Below are positions 1-11,200 of a stretch of 64,000 nt of DNA, piece after piece (position 1 is the first letter of the stretch; every line of letters begins with the position of its first letter). The position numbers and the translations under genes are program-made. The notes below the pieces were generated by a model, which saw nothing but the letters and a program-made list of their open reading frames with translations, was not told where the DNA came from and searched no databases. The stretch is from Arsenophonus sp052174535. Lineage in GTDB: Bacteria; Pseudomonadota; Gammaproteobacteria; Enterobacterales; Enterobacteriaceae. Location: NCBI GenBank assembly GCA_052174535.1, contig JBQMRQ010000068.1:124001-188000 (forward strand). The letters run 5' to 3'.

Positions 1-344
1 AATACGCTCCTCCTTATAATAATGGCAATTAAATTATCATTAATTTAATTTTATTCTGAATTTAATTAAATGAACCCCCTCACGCTATAACACACTTAAA
101 AATTTTCATATTATCAAAAAAGATTATTAAGAATAAAGAAGATATCTTAATTACTTACAAATCTATTTAAAAAGCGTTGATAAAAATAATTCAACTATTA
201 TTCTGCGGCATTATTTCAATTGCTTCTATCATTGAAATTCGTACTATTATCTGTGATAATAGTACACTCAATTTCTTGTATAGAACTACTTCTAATATTA
301 GAAATATAAACTTTTAACTTATTAAAAGCAATATTTATATATTG
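1..344. other. No recognisable gene
   Basis: AT-rich sequence with frequent stops in all frames. I see no gene, RNA or repeat belonging to the families found elsewhere in this window. Confidence 0.6.
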
Positions 345-1755
345 CTATCAGCATAGAGAGTTATGTCATTTCTGGTGTATGGAGCTTCAGGGATGGTATG
401 AAGTATTCTGATGATTAATTTTGTGGATGATTCAAGATCAGAAAGATAATATGCTATGAAAAAGTTTAGCCTATAAATATTCTTTACAAAATCAGATATT
501 ATTTCTGATTCTTACATAAATTTATTCATAATTACGCTAAGAAACTAATAGACGCCTGTTGAGGCTGCACTAGAAGTGTATACGGCCACAAAATGCTGAA
601 TGCTACCTTGTCGGCTGACGTGTCTATACTGTTATCTGTAAGAGTTATCTGCTACAGCGAACTTTATGCAGAGTTGTATGGAGGAAATATTAAGATTAAA
701 GTTTCTAATATCATGGATCGCAATGAGAAACGAAATATTATATTAACAGCTCATTACTGCCTTATCTGAAATGTGCAAAAGTAGCAAAGAGTTGCTCTGA
801 TAACTATCATATTTTACTAGGCACAGCTATCGGTGATTTTTATGGAAGCTATAAGGTTTTCTTGTTGAAAAGTACATAGTCTCTCTGCTAGTAGTAGCAA
901 TAGACTGAAACAGTAATGCTTGAAGAGGATCGACAATGGACGACTGCATAATTTAAGCAATATGCCTACATTTATTTCTTGCCTGAAGGGATATGTCATT
1001 CTGTTAGAGAAGATAATCACATTTGCTACTAGATATTTATTGGCGGCACTGCGAATAGATATAAGAAGTTTGTTCCGATCAAAGGTAGCTATTAGAAATA
1101 AGAATCGAAGTAAGGTAAACTTCTTAATTCCCTACGAGCAAAGTATTTTAACTGAACCTCTAGTCTTACTAGAGGAGATGGATATCATTGGTTTTTAAAA
1201 TGCAACGACAAAGATGTTTTGGATATGCAGTACCAATCCTGTTGGGTATATAAAACAAAAATCTGATGTGTTGCCTCTACCTTAAAAAGGCATGCAATCG
1301 AAAGTTAAGGGTCAGAACTGTACGGGAGAGCCTCTCTCTAAGCAACAGAGAGCTATGATGCTGCTAATAAAATCTTTTATGCTTTGTTGCCAAGGTTTTT
1401 AGAGTTTCCTACAAAAATGAGGAAACTTGAGAGTAATCGAAAAGAACACTGGCATTCTATCCATTTCAGTTAGTGGACTGATATCAATAAGACGACGAAT
1501 CTGAGTTGAATTGACTTTTGCGACAGTGAACCTATAGAGCTGACGTTCGAAAACACTGCGTTTTAGAAAATAACCCTTTCAATGGCACTTAATCTGCTTC
1601 AATCTGCTCAGAAAAGATAGAATCGCAGCTAAGGAGATTAACTTGCTGATTCCGGTAATAAACAACATCTAATTTAAAGATAGAGAACTAATGATTTAGG
1701 AAATATTAGAACAGAACGTAATTTGATCCCCATACACTAGATTTGTTAATAACTC
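345..1755 (+). mobile_element. Eroded IS256-family (mutator) element, copy 1
   Basis: Degenerate relic of a DDE transposase element, about 1.4 kb long. Fragments of the family signature survive in shifting frames, including a TFATV-like stretch near 1515-1535 that matches the IS256-type ESTFATV motif. The element aligns by eye along its whole length with the copies at 15.9, 25.4, 40.6, 49.9 and 59.6 kb. The left end reads like the others (a 'tgtatggagcttcagggatgg' type sequence) and the right end has the shared 'gatttgttaataactc'. Many stops and indels show it is dead. The short open stretch 920-1198 lies inside the element and is not a gene. Confidence 0.75.
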
Positions 1756-2173
1756 AATGATAATTGATAATCTACTGTTTAATTTTTTCATCAAAATTAA
1801 CCTACAATAGAAAAACAAAATTTACCTACCAAGGAAGTTTACAACGATATTATCTAAATACTGATCAGAGAACTCTTAGTAACATCAAACTCACTACCTA
1901 CTAAGAAATTGCATAATGCTAGAAATAAGTAATAAAATTCACTTTTTCTTACTAAAAAAGTATTATTGAAATAATGAAAACTATCATTGCAGATCAACAG
2001 ATCGCCGTTATAGGAATCCAGCAATAAATAGATTCATGACTGAATTAAAAAAACTTAGTCAAAATGCTATAACAATATTTTATAACTATCCTGACAGTTA
2101 GCGAACAAAATTTACCTAAATTAGATAAATGATTTCTTTTAAAACAATTAATCTCATCGATAATAAATAATAG
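1756..2173. other. No recognisable gene
   Basis: AT-rich spacer between the IS256 relic and the tRNA-Leu promoter. No reading frame of note and no similarity to the repeat families was seen. Confidence 0.55.
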
Positions 2174-2201
2174 TTGCACTTAACGAGATGGCAAGTATAA
2201 T
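2174..2201 (+). promoter_or_regulatory. Sigma70-type promoter of tRNA-Leu
   Basis: A -35 box TTGCAC (2174-2179) and a perfect -10 box TATAAT (2196-2201) are separated by 16 bases. The -10 box ends 32 bases before the tRNA, and the stretch after it (AACGCTG) is relatively GC-rich, as in stable-RNA promoters. It is the best promoter match noticed in the window, which suggests selection still holds this tRNA gene. Confidence 0.6.
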
Positions 2202-2233
2202 AACGCTGTTTTCTTGTAATTATTTCTTTCAAT

Positions 2234-2318
2234 GCCGAAGTGGCGAAATTGGTAGACGCAGTTGATTCAAAATTAACCGCCTTTGGGCGTGCTGGTTCAA
2301 GTCCGGCCTTCGGCACTA
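2234..2318 (+). tRNA. leuX: tRNA-Leu(CAA)
   Basis: Reads UUG leucine codons. The cloverleaf is intact: the acceptor arms GCCGAAG and CTTCGGC pair perfectly, the D-loop has the usual GGTAGACGCA, the anticodon CAA sits at 2268-2270 on a five-pair stem (one G-U), the long class II variable arm is present, and the T arm is GCTGG-TTCAAGT-CCGGC. The sequence is very close to E. coli leuX. The discriminator A is at 2315, and the encoded tail reads CTA instead of CCA, so the mature end would need the CCA-adding enzyme. It has its own promoter upstream and hairpin terminator downstream, so it is a single-gene transcript. It is the only intact RNA gene in the window. Confidence 0.95.
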
Positions 2319-2331
2319 TAGAACATTAATG

Positions 2332-2352
2332 GATATCAGATGATATCTTTTT
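2332..2352 (+). terminator. Rho-independent terminator of tRNA-Leu
   Basis: GATATCA-GA-TGATATC is a perfect 7-base inverted repeat followed at once by TTTTT, 14 bases after the tRNA end. The loop is tight, so the top pair probably opens. Confidence 0.55.
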
Positions 2353-2504
2353 AATATTTAGAATTCTAATATCAGCTAGATTTTTCTTTTTTAATTAAAA
2401 CCCTATCATCAAAACCCTATCAATCTAGTTTTACAAATATCAATCTCTATATGAATAGATGTCTTACTTTAATAAAGTTTATATACAGCTATATTAGGAA
2501 AGGT

Positions 2505-2900
2505 TTTTGCTTTGCTAGCAAAGCAAATATATAGCCATGTCTATATTTCAATTGTTTTAATTTCAACCAATTTCCTCCAGACCAGATAATTCAGTAAAAT
2601 AAAACGACTCTACACCTCTACACCATAGAATATAATGAGCCATCTTTCTGATTGACTAATATAACTGTTTATATTTTTAATGTACAATTTTTATAAATAA
2701 TTTTCTAATTATATAACCTTATTAAGGGATGGTGAGTAATGTCATTGTTGCTGGCAAAAGCTTTGTACTTTGTTCATTCCTGAACAAAGGATAGACTCTT
2801 ATCAATAAGAGACTTAAAAAAAAGAAGCTAACATACTCTATATTAAACTCTTTAACGTAGCAATTATAATCTACAATGCTTCTAGCAAATTCATAATCTA
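2505..2900 (-). mobile_element. Eroded IS1595-family fragment (3' part)
   Basis: On the minus strand the text matches the C-terminal part of the IS1595-like transposase relics at 18.5, 44.6, 57.5 and 62.1 kb. The conserved block reads roughly 'LLNYLVW' followed by 'EIKTIEI' (about 2560-2610). The 5' part of the transposase is missing. It stops just before the start of the family D repeat. Confidence 0.55.
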
Positions 2901-2929
2901 AGTCCTACTTTATGCTAAATGATATATTA

Positions 2930-4800
2930 ATCTTTTCAGAAATTTATTTAGATAGCTCGAAAAAAAATTTCTATAAAACATAAATTGGATAAAATCAGGA
3001 AGAGAGCATGCGACTTTCATCTGTTAAACTACTGGACTATCTAAAGATCTTTATAGATCTTCCTCTCGAAATTAATGATGACAGACCAACTAAATTTTTA
3101 CACCAAAAAAAAGCTATACAGCAATTTATCCAACTCCGATTTCAATTTTTTCTTGATAAACAATATTATCCGCTTTTAATCATGATTATCCGGGATTTTC
3201 AGCAATATCTAGATAGAAGGGCTCCAAGCTGATAACGTTAGAGATGTAACTACATTGAAGACAATGGGCTAAAAGTATAATTGCCAATGAATTCACTCCT
3301 TTATAGAAAATCAGGAATAATCCACGCCCTCCTTAGCTCATGAGGTAAACGTAAAGATAACTAGAGCAGGTAGACCTGATAAATGCAGAGAGAATAATAA
3401 TTTCTATTTTTATAATAAGATATCTAGAGGTAATTTACGCAGATAGACATTCCTCCAATTAAACTATTTTTATCATCTATGACGACTGGAATAACTTTCT
3501 TGAAAAACACGGTGAAAATATCAACTTATGAATCAGTCTATGATGCCAAATAAATATTTAAATGCAAGACTTGTGTCATGGAGTTTATCTAGTCGCTACT
3601 GCTTCGCTTATCCTAAATGTTCCACTGCTATTTTTGCTAAATCTCTAAGTTAAAAACCTGTAGTTCATACTGTTTTAAAGCTATCGAGTAATAATTATGG
3701 ATAGTAGATTTATATTTTATTTGACTGCAACTGGGAACACGTTACTTTTAATATGCCAATTTTAGCTTTTTTAACTTATAATTGGTAACTACTAAAAGCT
3801 CTATTTCTGACCGCTACTTTACACTATACTGAAGTGAGCACAAAATAGGGTATTAAATTTATATCTTCTTTGCCTTGCACATTTATGCTAATAACTCAAT
3901 TAAAATTTGCATCCTAATATTTCCGTTACCAGTAGGATATCTGGATATTAAACATGATATATGATAGAATTTTTTTTCAAAAAAAAACCGAAGCGATTTG
4001 GCGAGGCGTTGTCATCCGGCTGATTCGTCACAGAAATGCTCTGATAAATCCAAGTATTCTTACTTTGAAGTAAATCCATATCAAGGAAGCAGTAGTATAC
4101 TTACCTGAAGAAATAGTACGAATGATTAACTGGGAAAATGCACTTCGTTAAAAAATAAAAACGGGATTTTTATAGCATAAAATATTTCTGGTCCTACTTT
4201 ATACCAACCCGATATCCGAGTCAAAACTGTGGCATCACTAAGGAGGTGTGGTTATATATCATACTATAACCACCTGACTTATAAGCAGTACTCCGACAGA
4301 AATCTTAATACAGGAAGAGATAATCAGACATTATATTAGTCATATTCTGGAAAGGCGTTTTTAAAAACGCTATATTACATAGTTTCTTATCGAAGAGTAA
4401 ACGAGGCAAATTTTCATTAAAGGCATAAAGAGATACTGAAAATGAGAGCTTGAAAAAATCGAAAAATAGAATTGCCTTTCTGATGAAAGAATTCCTTCAA
4501 ATAAAATGCGTATAAATGCATTCTATATGGCAACAGGCTACCAATTTTATAAATTCTCGTTTTTTTAAAAAAATAATGAGTATATTCTTTATCAGAAAGA
4601 ATATATAAAATAAAAAACAATGGTTATTAACCTAAACTTATAATTAATATCTATAAAATTTAACGCATTACTCAATGAATAGAAACTACATTGAAAGTTT
4701 CACTTACAATAGCTCAAGTAAACTACTGCTATCTCATTTTAGTAAAAATAAATAGCGTTCGCTCTTCTCTTAAAGAAGAGCGATTCAATTTCCTAATATC
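2930..4800 (+). repeat. Unidentified 1.9-kb repeat, family D copy 1
   Basis: Long degenerate repeat shared with 32325-34225 and, lacking its first ~500 bases, 51245-52525. Coding sense is probably plus: from about 3000 the three copies share protein-like stretches such as LPLEINDDRPTKF (near 3060-3100) and DDWNNFLEKHGENINL (near 3480-3525), each broken by frameshifts and stops. A second open block begins near 3850 with a 'LPCTF..LITQ' type start that parallels MPYTLVINNS in copy 2. I do not recognise the protein. It does not show the motifs of the IS256, IS481 or IS1595 transposases seen elsewhere. A mobile element is likely because it recurs and abuts other IS relics. Confidence 0.6.
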
Positions 4801-5559
4801 AACATAGATTATTGTTCTTTCAGCTACCTCTACTTCTTTAATAAGCTCTTTAATTGAGCCTATCAAAAAGAGATACTGATTTTTAGCTATTTTCTAGTAC
4901 ATTTAAACACAGACTTGATTCATTCTATATAATAATTATTAAACGTAAATCGTGATATTTTCCAATTTTCCCTACCTGTTGCAAAACTTTTCTCTTCCAC
5001 AATAACTTGCAATCTATGGAAAAATCTTTCTTTTTCGGTATATAAAAAGAAATATCAAAATAATGATATGTTTTTAATTCTATATTTAGCTGTAAAGATA
5101 ATTTATCCGACTTATTTTTATAAAAATTTTTTAGAAAAATCTAATTACACTTAGAAATAAAGTTTTAAATCGTAATAACTGGCATCGCCAACATATATTA
5201 TAGCTGCTGTGAATGTAAAAAATTTTACATTACGTTAATTATTGATCTAATCTGTTCTGAAACTTGATTCACTGAAATATCCTTGATCGCTCTTGTAAAA
5301 AATACGAACGTATTATTTCTCAATCGGATAAGTCTTACTCCTAAAAAACTAGCCAAATTGACATCCTCATTCTCATGAGGTAATCTGATCATCCTTATAT
5401 CAGCAACCAAAACTAATTAAGGATGTTATGGTTACCTAACAGTGCAGGGACTATGACTAAACACTGAAGAAGTAAGAAATAGCTCTTAATCAATGATAAA
5501 ACAGAAGGGTAAAAATACTAAAGCTTGCGAGTACTAAATTGATTGCTTGTCACCTTGAA
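4801..5559. other. No recognisable gene
   Basis: AT-rich spacer between the family D repeat and the Mu-like prophage. A 61-codon minus-strand open stretch (5225-5410) starts with ATG, but I recognise no family and it has no clear ribosome binding site, so I do not call it a gene. The left end of the prophage may lie here. Confidence 0.45.
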
Positions 5560-7400
5560 GCCCAGTGCGCTATTTATAAGTCGCTCTTAAATAACTAATC
5601 ATCAACTGCACCTATTCATGATGTCGTCAAACGAGATAGCATATTAAAAATTAATATAAAAATCCTAAGAATTTTGGCAAGCTAAATATTTAGCGTCGTT
5701 TCTCAACGTTAGTTGGTAATAAGTTATCGACCTAACTAATAAGCAGCAATAGATTGCCAATGCACATGCATCTAATTGCCCAACATATCCTCATCATCAG
5801 CTAATAACCGCATTATAGCTGCGAATAAAACATTCACATTATTATGAAAAGCTAAAAATCCAATTACCGAAGGCATCACCAAAACGGTACAGATGACCAA
5901 TGCCAGAAAGGCCAGCCACTATCAACTTAATAAAATTACACTTAAGCGTTGGCTAGCGACTACAGAATCTACCATGCAGGATGTTTTCCGCATAGTGTCT
6001 GATAGTATAGAAATCTTTACGTGGGTAAATTGAAACAAATCATCTGATTGCATGACTATCTTGCACACTATCAAAAGCTAAACGGGTGTAGTATAAAAAA
6101 GGAATATACAGATTTTTCACCGACTAGCAAGAATGCTATGCGAGATGTGATCCGCTAGTATTAGCAATTTTGCCTTTTATGATATCGTATTGTATGCGAT
6201 ACAAAAACTCCATGAAAGCGTTAATCAAGTGTTGTTCACAAGTTGCATAGAACCTAGACAGCTTTGAAGCGTTTTATACGTTGCGACTGAACTACCTGCT
6301 GATTAACTACATCTAGATTAAAAGATGGTCACATAATGAAGATGAAAAATCATCAATCCTGATCACAGTTAATTGTGTTTGAGGAAAATGTCATCTTAAT
6401 TATTGATAGAAGTTTCCCCTATATCACTGACTTAAGCTTCTCACTTTTCAAGAATGTGATTGCCGCTACTAATGTTATTCGGTATAACATTTCCACCTAC
6501 TGGAAGTTATTTCTCTACCACTCGAATAACAGAATAGGGAAAATCAATAATATAATTAAAATGGATATTACCAGTATTTTAATCTACTTGAATATTAAAG
6601 ATCTGATCGGTATTTCTGTCAATCCACAAGAGTGCAGAATTATCGAAGGGATAAATTATAATCTTACTCATCTATCTTGCCACTGTTTTTCTACCGTATT
6701 ATACGGTAACTGGTGCTAACCGGGGAAATAGTGTAAGGCGCTTAAATCGACGTTAAACATCCACGCAAATGTCTGTGATAAAACTCAGATCAGTAAAAAA
6801 ACACTACGTAATAGCCCTTCCTATAGCAGGTTAATTGATGAAATCAAGATTGGGTGGAATAGTACAACACTCGTCTGCACAGTAAGTGAATTTTCTAAAT
6901 AAGCCGATGATAGCATTACAGTTCAGGCAAATTTTATCAATGGAAGCTAAAAAACGATGAGACTGAGCTTAAATGTAACTGACATAGCTTGAACTGCGTG
7001 ATCTATTTATCCCGCAAACCGAACTCACCATCAGCCGTTATAAAATTCCTTTCTTCAACAATTTTTACTATGCCGACAAACAGCGGATTAATACGGTTAA
7101 ATGTTAGTAACAAATGTACTACATTCATGATGATAGCAAGATTATTATGCGCTAGATGGACGTTATTTATCTCTGTTAAGTAATCTATGATGCAATAAAT
7201 ATCTATCCCTTCCCAATAACGATAGAATATCACAACCAGCAAAAGTGTATTAAAAATATTTGTAACTATAGAGTGAAAAGTAGTACTCACTGAGGCAGAA
7301 AACATCCTGACATTGCAGGATAAAAGTAGGTAATCTAGGAGATTAGCAGCTAATATTATCGGTAAATAGGGAATACAGCATTAAAAACTGAGATTAAAGA
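5560..7400 (+). pseudogene. Mu-like phage transposase A, eroded
   Basis: Relic of the DDE transposase that integrates and replicates Mu-like phages. The catalytic core is readable at 6375-6719: 'IIDRSF' where the family has its first catalytic Asp in an 'IIDVRSR' type motif, then KNVIAATNVIRYNIS (family: ENVIA...LR.GI), then YHSNNRIGK where the family has Y.DNG.GK, so the second catalytic Asp now reads Asn, then ECRIIEGI matching the GxIE motif with the third catalytic Glu. Upstream, about 5870-5980 reads 'ITLKRWLATT', similar to the helix-turn-helix region of A proteins. Stops and frameshifts are spread over the whole length. A MuB-like relic follows, as in Mu. Confidence is good for the core and lower for the exact ends. 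Confidence 0.7.
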
Positions 7401-7560
7401 ATAAAAAGAGCTCGATATAGAAATGATATTACATTGAGGTTGTTATTACTGTACGATTAGAAGATTGACCTACTGTTCTAAAAGAAATTATTTAGTTAGT
7501 TAACTGAATCATACAGCGAAAGATAAGACTCCTCTCTTTCAATAAAAGAGCAGCTATCAT

Positions 7561-8250
7561 GACTAAAAATCCAGCGATTATTAAGCAGATTCAACCATTA
7601 ATTGATACGAGATCAAGATATGAACAGACACAGGTTGCCTCAGAAACCAACCAATCGAGCGTACTAATATTCAGCTTTATCAACAGCAGACATAAATTGA
7701 ACAATCAGAAGATCAGGGAGCAGTTAACCACTGGTTAACCGATTATTAGTGAAAATACCTTGCCATGCCGCTGCTAGTTTGTAGAAACGGACCACACACG
7801 GTCAAGGAAATACATGAATAATACTCAGCTTGTTTAGTTAGCGCAATATATGAACGTGATTATTGATCGCCGGGATGGATAAAACCCTTACTATCCACTA
7901 ATACTGACAGTATACCAACACCTGGAGATGATATTTTTCTTGCTATACACACCCTTTGTCACTAAGTATTTGCTTGAAGGTAGCTCTAGAGCTAAAAGCC
8001 TATAGTCTTAGCGACCTCCCAAGTAACAAAAGGTTACATTGCTGCGCATAATTTGCTGACATCTAACTGGTACTCACGGGATAGTAATTATCGTGGTGAG
8101 GGTTGACTATTCTAGGCATTGATATACTAGAGAAGCTGCGGCGATTCCAAGATACAACTAGAGTTAGAATGATCCTGATAAATAACCAGAAGACTGTTGA
8201 AATTGACTAGATAAACTAAAGGTTTAGATGACTTAGGGCCATTATACTGT
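7561..8250 (+). pseudogene. Mu-like B protein (target-DNA activator ATPase), eroded
   Basis: Relic of the AAA+ ATPase that delivers target DNA to the Mu transposase. The start is an ATG at 7559-7561 followed by an N-terminal DNA-binding region (IIKQIQPLIDT near 7580-7605; SVLIFSFINSRH near 7658-7692) that resembles the 'S.(L/I)SSFIN' helix-turn-helix of MuB. A FVET motif follows near 7780, which in the family precedes the Walker A box. Near 8090-8165, in shifted frames, GIVII, DY and LEKLRRFQDTT match the family's 'GLVIIDEADHL...LEELRLLQE' Walker B region. The Walker A box itself is not readable. It lies directly downstream of transposase A, the canonical Mu order. Confidence 0.6.
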
Positions 8251-11200
8251 TACATCAGTAGCTCTAATGACTATTAAAAAAATTCGATGTCAACATAATT
8301 TCGGTTGTCTGGTGGATTACGAGGGGAAAGTGAACTTAATGGGTGATTCTTATCTTGCTAAGAAGACCGGTTTATTTGTAAGTGTTATCGCGCAACCTTT
8401 TGCCAGGATGTGAGTGATAGCTAGTGGAGATTCGCAGACTTAACTTGACGAAAATACATTAAGGCAAGAACCTTCAAAAAAATGAATACAAAACTGGCCT
8501 GTTGTGGAGAATGGAGTAAGTATAGATAGCATACTTTTATTAACAGCGACGGGCAAACCAAGTACTACTCAATGCTCAGTAGGTGATAATTCATTTTACT
8601 GAAATTAACATACAGCTTGCTTATGTCGCTTAACAATCCACAGTAGCGCGCCTTCTATCTGTTGCCGATTAAATGTATAAGAGGTCATGATGCACTTATA
8701 ACATGATACAAATCAAATTAATCAGCAGAGTCAATAATAAATAAGCCTTTACAGTCAATGAAGTGCACGCCATGCGCAACATAGCCATCTATGGCCTGGA
8801 TAACTACCTTAATAATACGATACGCCTAATGCCTACTGTTATGTAGCTTAATTTTATATTTCTATCTAGATCGATATTAGATGTGATAGATCTTTTAGCG
8901 CGGCGCAAAAGATTATTTACCTCTAGCAGAGATTTGATGTAGATTTATATGGAAAGCACTGTAACTGTGGTATAGCTTGTCAAGCGTGCTATGGGATTAC
9001 CCCACATGGCACACTTTACAGAAATTGCTGCCAAAATTTTGGCGAGTTTTATTAACAACATTATTATGTGATAGCGATAACTCCTTTTATTATTTAAGAA
9101 AGGAAAAAGCACAATGAATATAGTTAATACCATGAATAGGATGCGTTATCAGTTACCTATTATTCGCAGTAACATTTATCTCGCCAGTCGTTATTAGCAA
9201 CACTCGTTTATAAAATTATCCCACCAGCGGCTTAAACGACAGCGTCCTTCTCTCCCTATGGGATTACTAGCATTACGTTGCATTAACAGAGATATATAGA
9301 AGAAGGTTCTACGCCAAACCGTTATCAGACTATTTGATTTATTTGGATACGCAAGGACTATAAATGCACTACCACTGTCTATTCTTATTAGGAAACTATG
9401 AAGATAAATAATCACAAAAAAATTGCCTAACCAATCCTGATAACTATTGTATTAATGCATTATGCATAATAGTGTCCCGTTTTTGAGATATTAAGTCGAT
9501 TTGACCTGGTACGCAATAATTGATTAACAGCCTGTTTATCGAAGAACGGTAGCTCTCTCCCTCTAGTAATAACTGGCCGAATTTAAATTTCTCGTCATGA
9601 AACGTATTCAGAATTTTATTGATTTATAGGCTATAAAATATCGCATCAATTACTAGCGACTAAAGAAAAGTCATCCTGATCAACTTTTATTAATAATATC
9701 GTCTTGTTCATTCACACAGTGTGTAAATATCGTATTTTTAATGAACATATTCAGGCGATAAAAAATCAAGTCGTGAATTACCAAGTTTTTGGATGCTGTA
9801 AATGTAAATTAATGCCATCGTAAATCATTCCTTTAAAGTAAATAAACAAGAATAGATTAATATTAACGAAATACCAACGCTATGAGATTTAGATATTAAC
9901 TATAAAGAATAGCAAAAAATAATCAACGCGGGCAGTAATTCAATTAAGATCAACAGCAATACCTTATCTGTGTTTTATTAACAAAAAGTGAAAAGCCCAT
10001 AAATAACTGATCGATCAATTTTTTAAAATATAATATATTTTTAGTCATTGTTAAATCTAATATGCGTCAGAATATCTGTCGGCATCTCGGGTATTTCTAC
10101 CGAGGACATATTGATGTCAGTGAATTAAAATTTAATTTATGATGTAATATTAACTTATTGAGGTCATGATTAACAAATATTAAAAACCATTAAAACTTAT
10201 GGAGCGCTAAGCGGGCCACACACTGTACAGTTTTTTTGTAGCTTAGAATATTCAACAAGTATACCAAAACCATAACAGACATTGAAATCATGCTCGCTCA
10301 GCTTTACCTAAACGGATTTGGTAAGAATAATTAACGATGAAAAGACAGGCAAACTAGATGCGTTGTTAGAACGCTTATTGAATAGCTAACTCTCATAGCG
10401 ATAAAAACATAAGAGAATAAAAGCATAAACTAAGCAAGCTTAATTAAACTTATCCATGATGTGGCCGCTGCAAGTTACAACTGGATTAATAAATCCATCG
10501 CGCACCCCTGATAAAAGTATATTCTGGTAAAACTGATTGCTTAGATATAACGGTATTGTAGCTAGTTAAAGTTATTGCATATTTTTAGCAAGAAGGTTTT
10601 AATATGCGTTAAAATCCAGTTTTACGCAGCGTTAAACTAACTTAACCGATTGCTAAAATTCTTGCTATTAAGCAAACCCTCTTCTACGTCTGATGTTTGT
10701 TAACTCGGATTATGAGACTGTACCTAATTTTTAGATAAGTGTTTGTTCTTCAGCAAAGATAAACGGGGAGTCTAATGATGTCATCCATGAACTTGGATCA
10801 ATCAAGATAATGTACTGTGGTCCGTCAAGGTACCTTGAAAGCCTTAAGTGCTGAGATCTGGACTGCATGCTAGCAATCCTGCCAGAGGCAGTCACATCCC
10901 TCGACTAAAAGTTTATACCTTCGTTTATTAGAATTAAAACACGAGGCGCTATGCATCGTCATAATAATCAGATTGGCATTAATACTTAACAATCAAGGAA
11001 TTATCATCACCCAGTCTAAGCAATATCTCTTTTTATAGAGTAAGTATTTTACAATAACATTATTCTCCACCTCATCTAATGAGGTGGAGCATGAAGACAT
11101 ACTAATCAAATTTACTCGCAACTGAAATACCAGCAGCTACATTCATTAATTAACTGAATAAATATCGCGTAACAGAAGAGACCTTGCACTCACTCATCAT

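Noticed and set aside
2116..2316. Minus-strand open frame of 66 codons
   Set aside because: It runs antisense across tRNA-Leu; translated tRNA complement, not a gene.
6375..6719. 114-codon open frame as an independent small gene
   Set aside because: It holds the DDE core blocks of a Mu-like transposase and is a chance-open part of that pseudogene.
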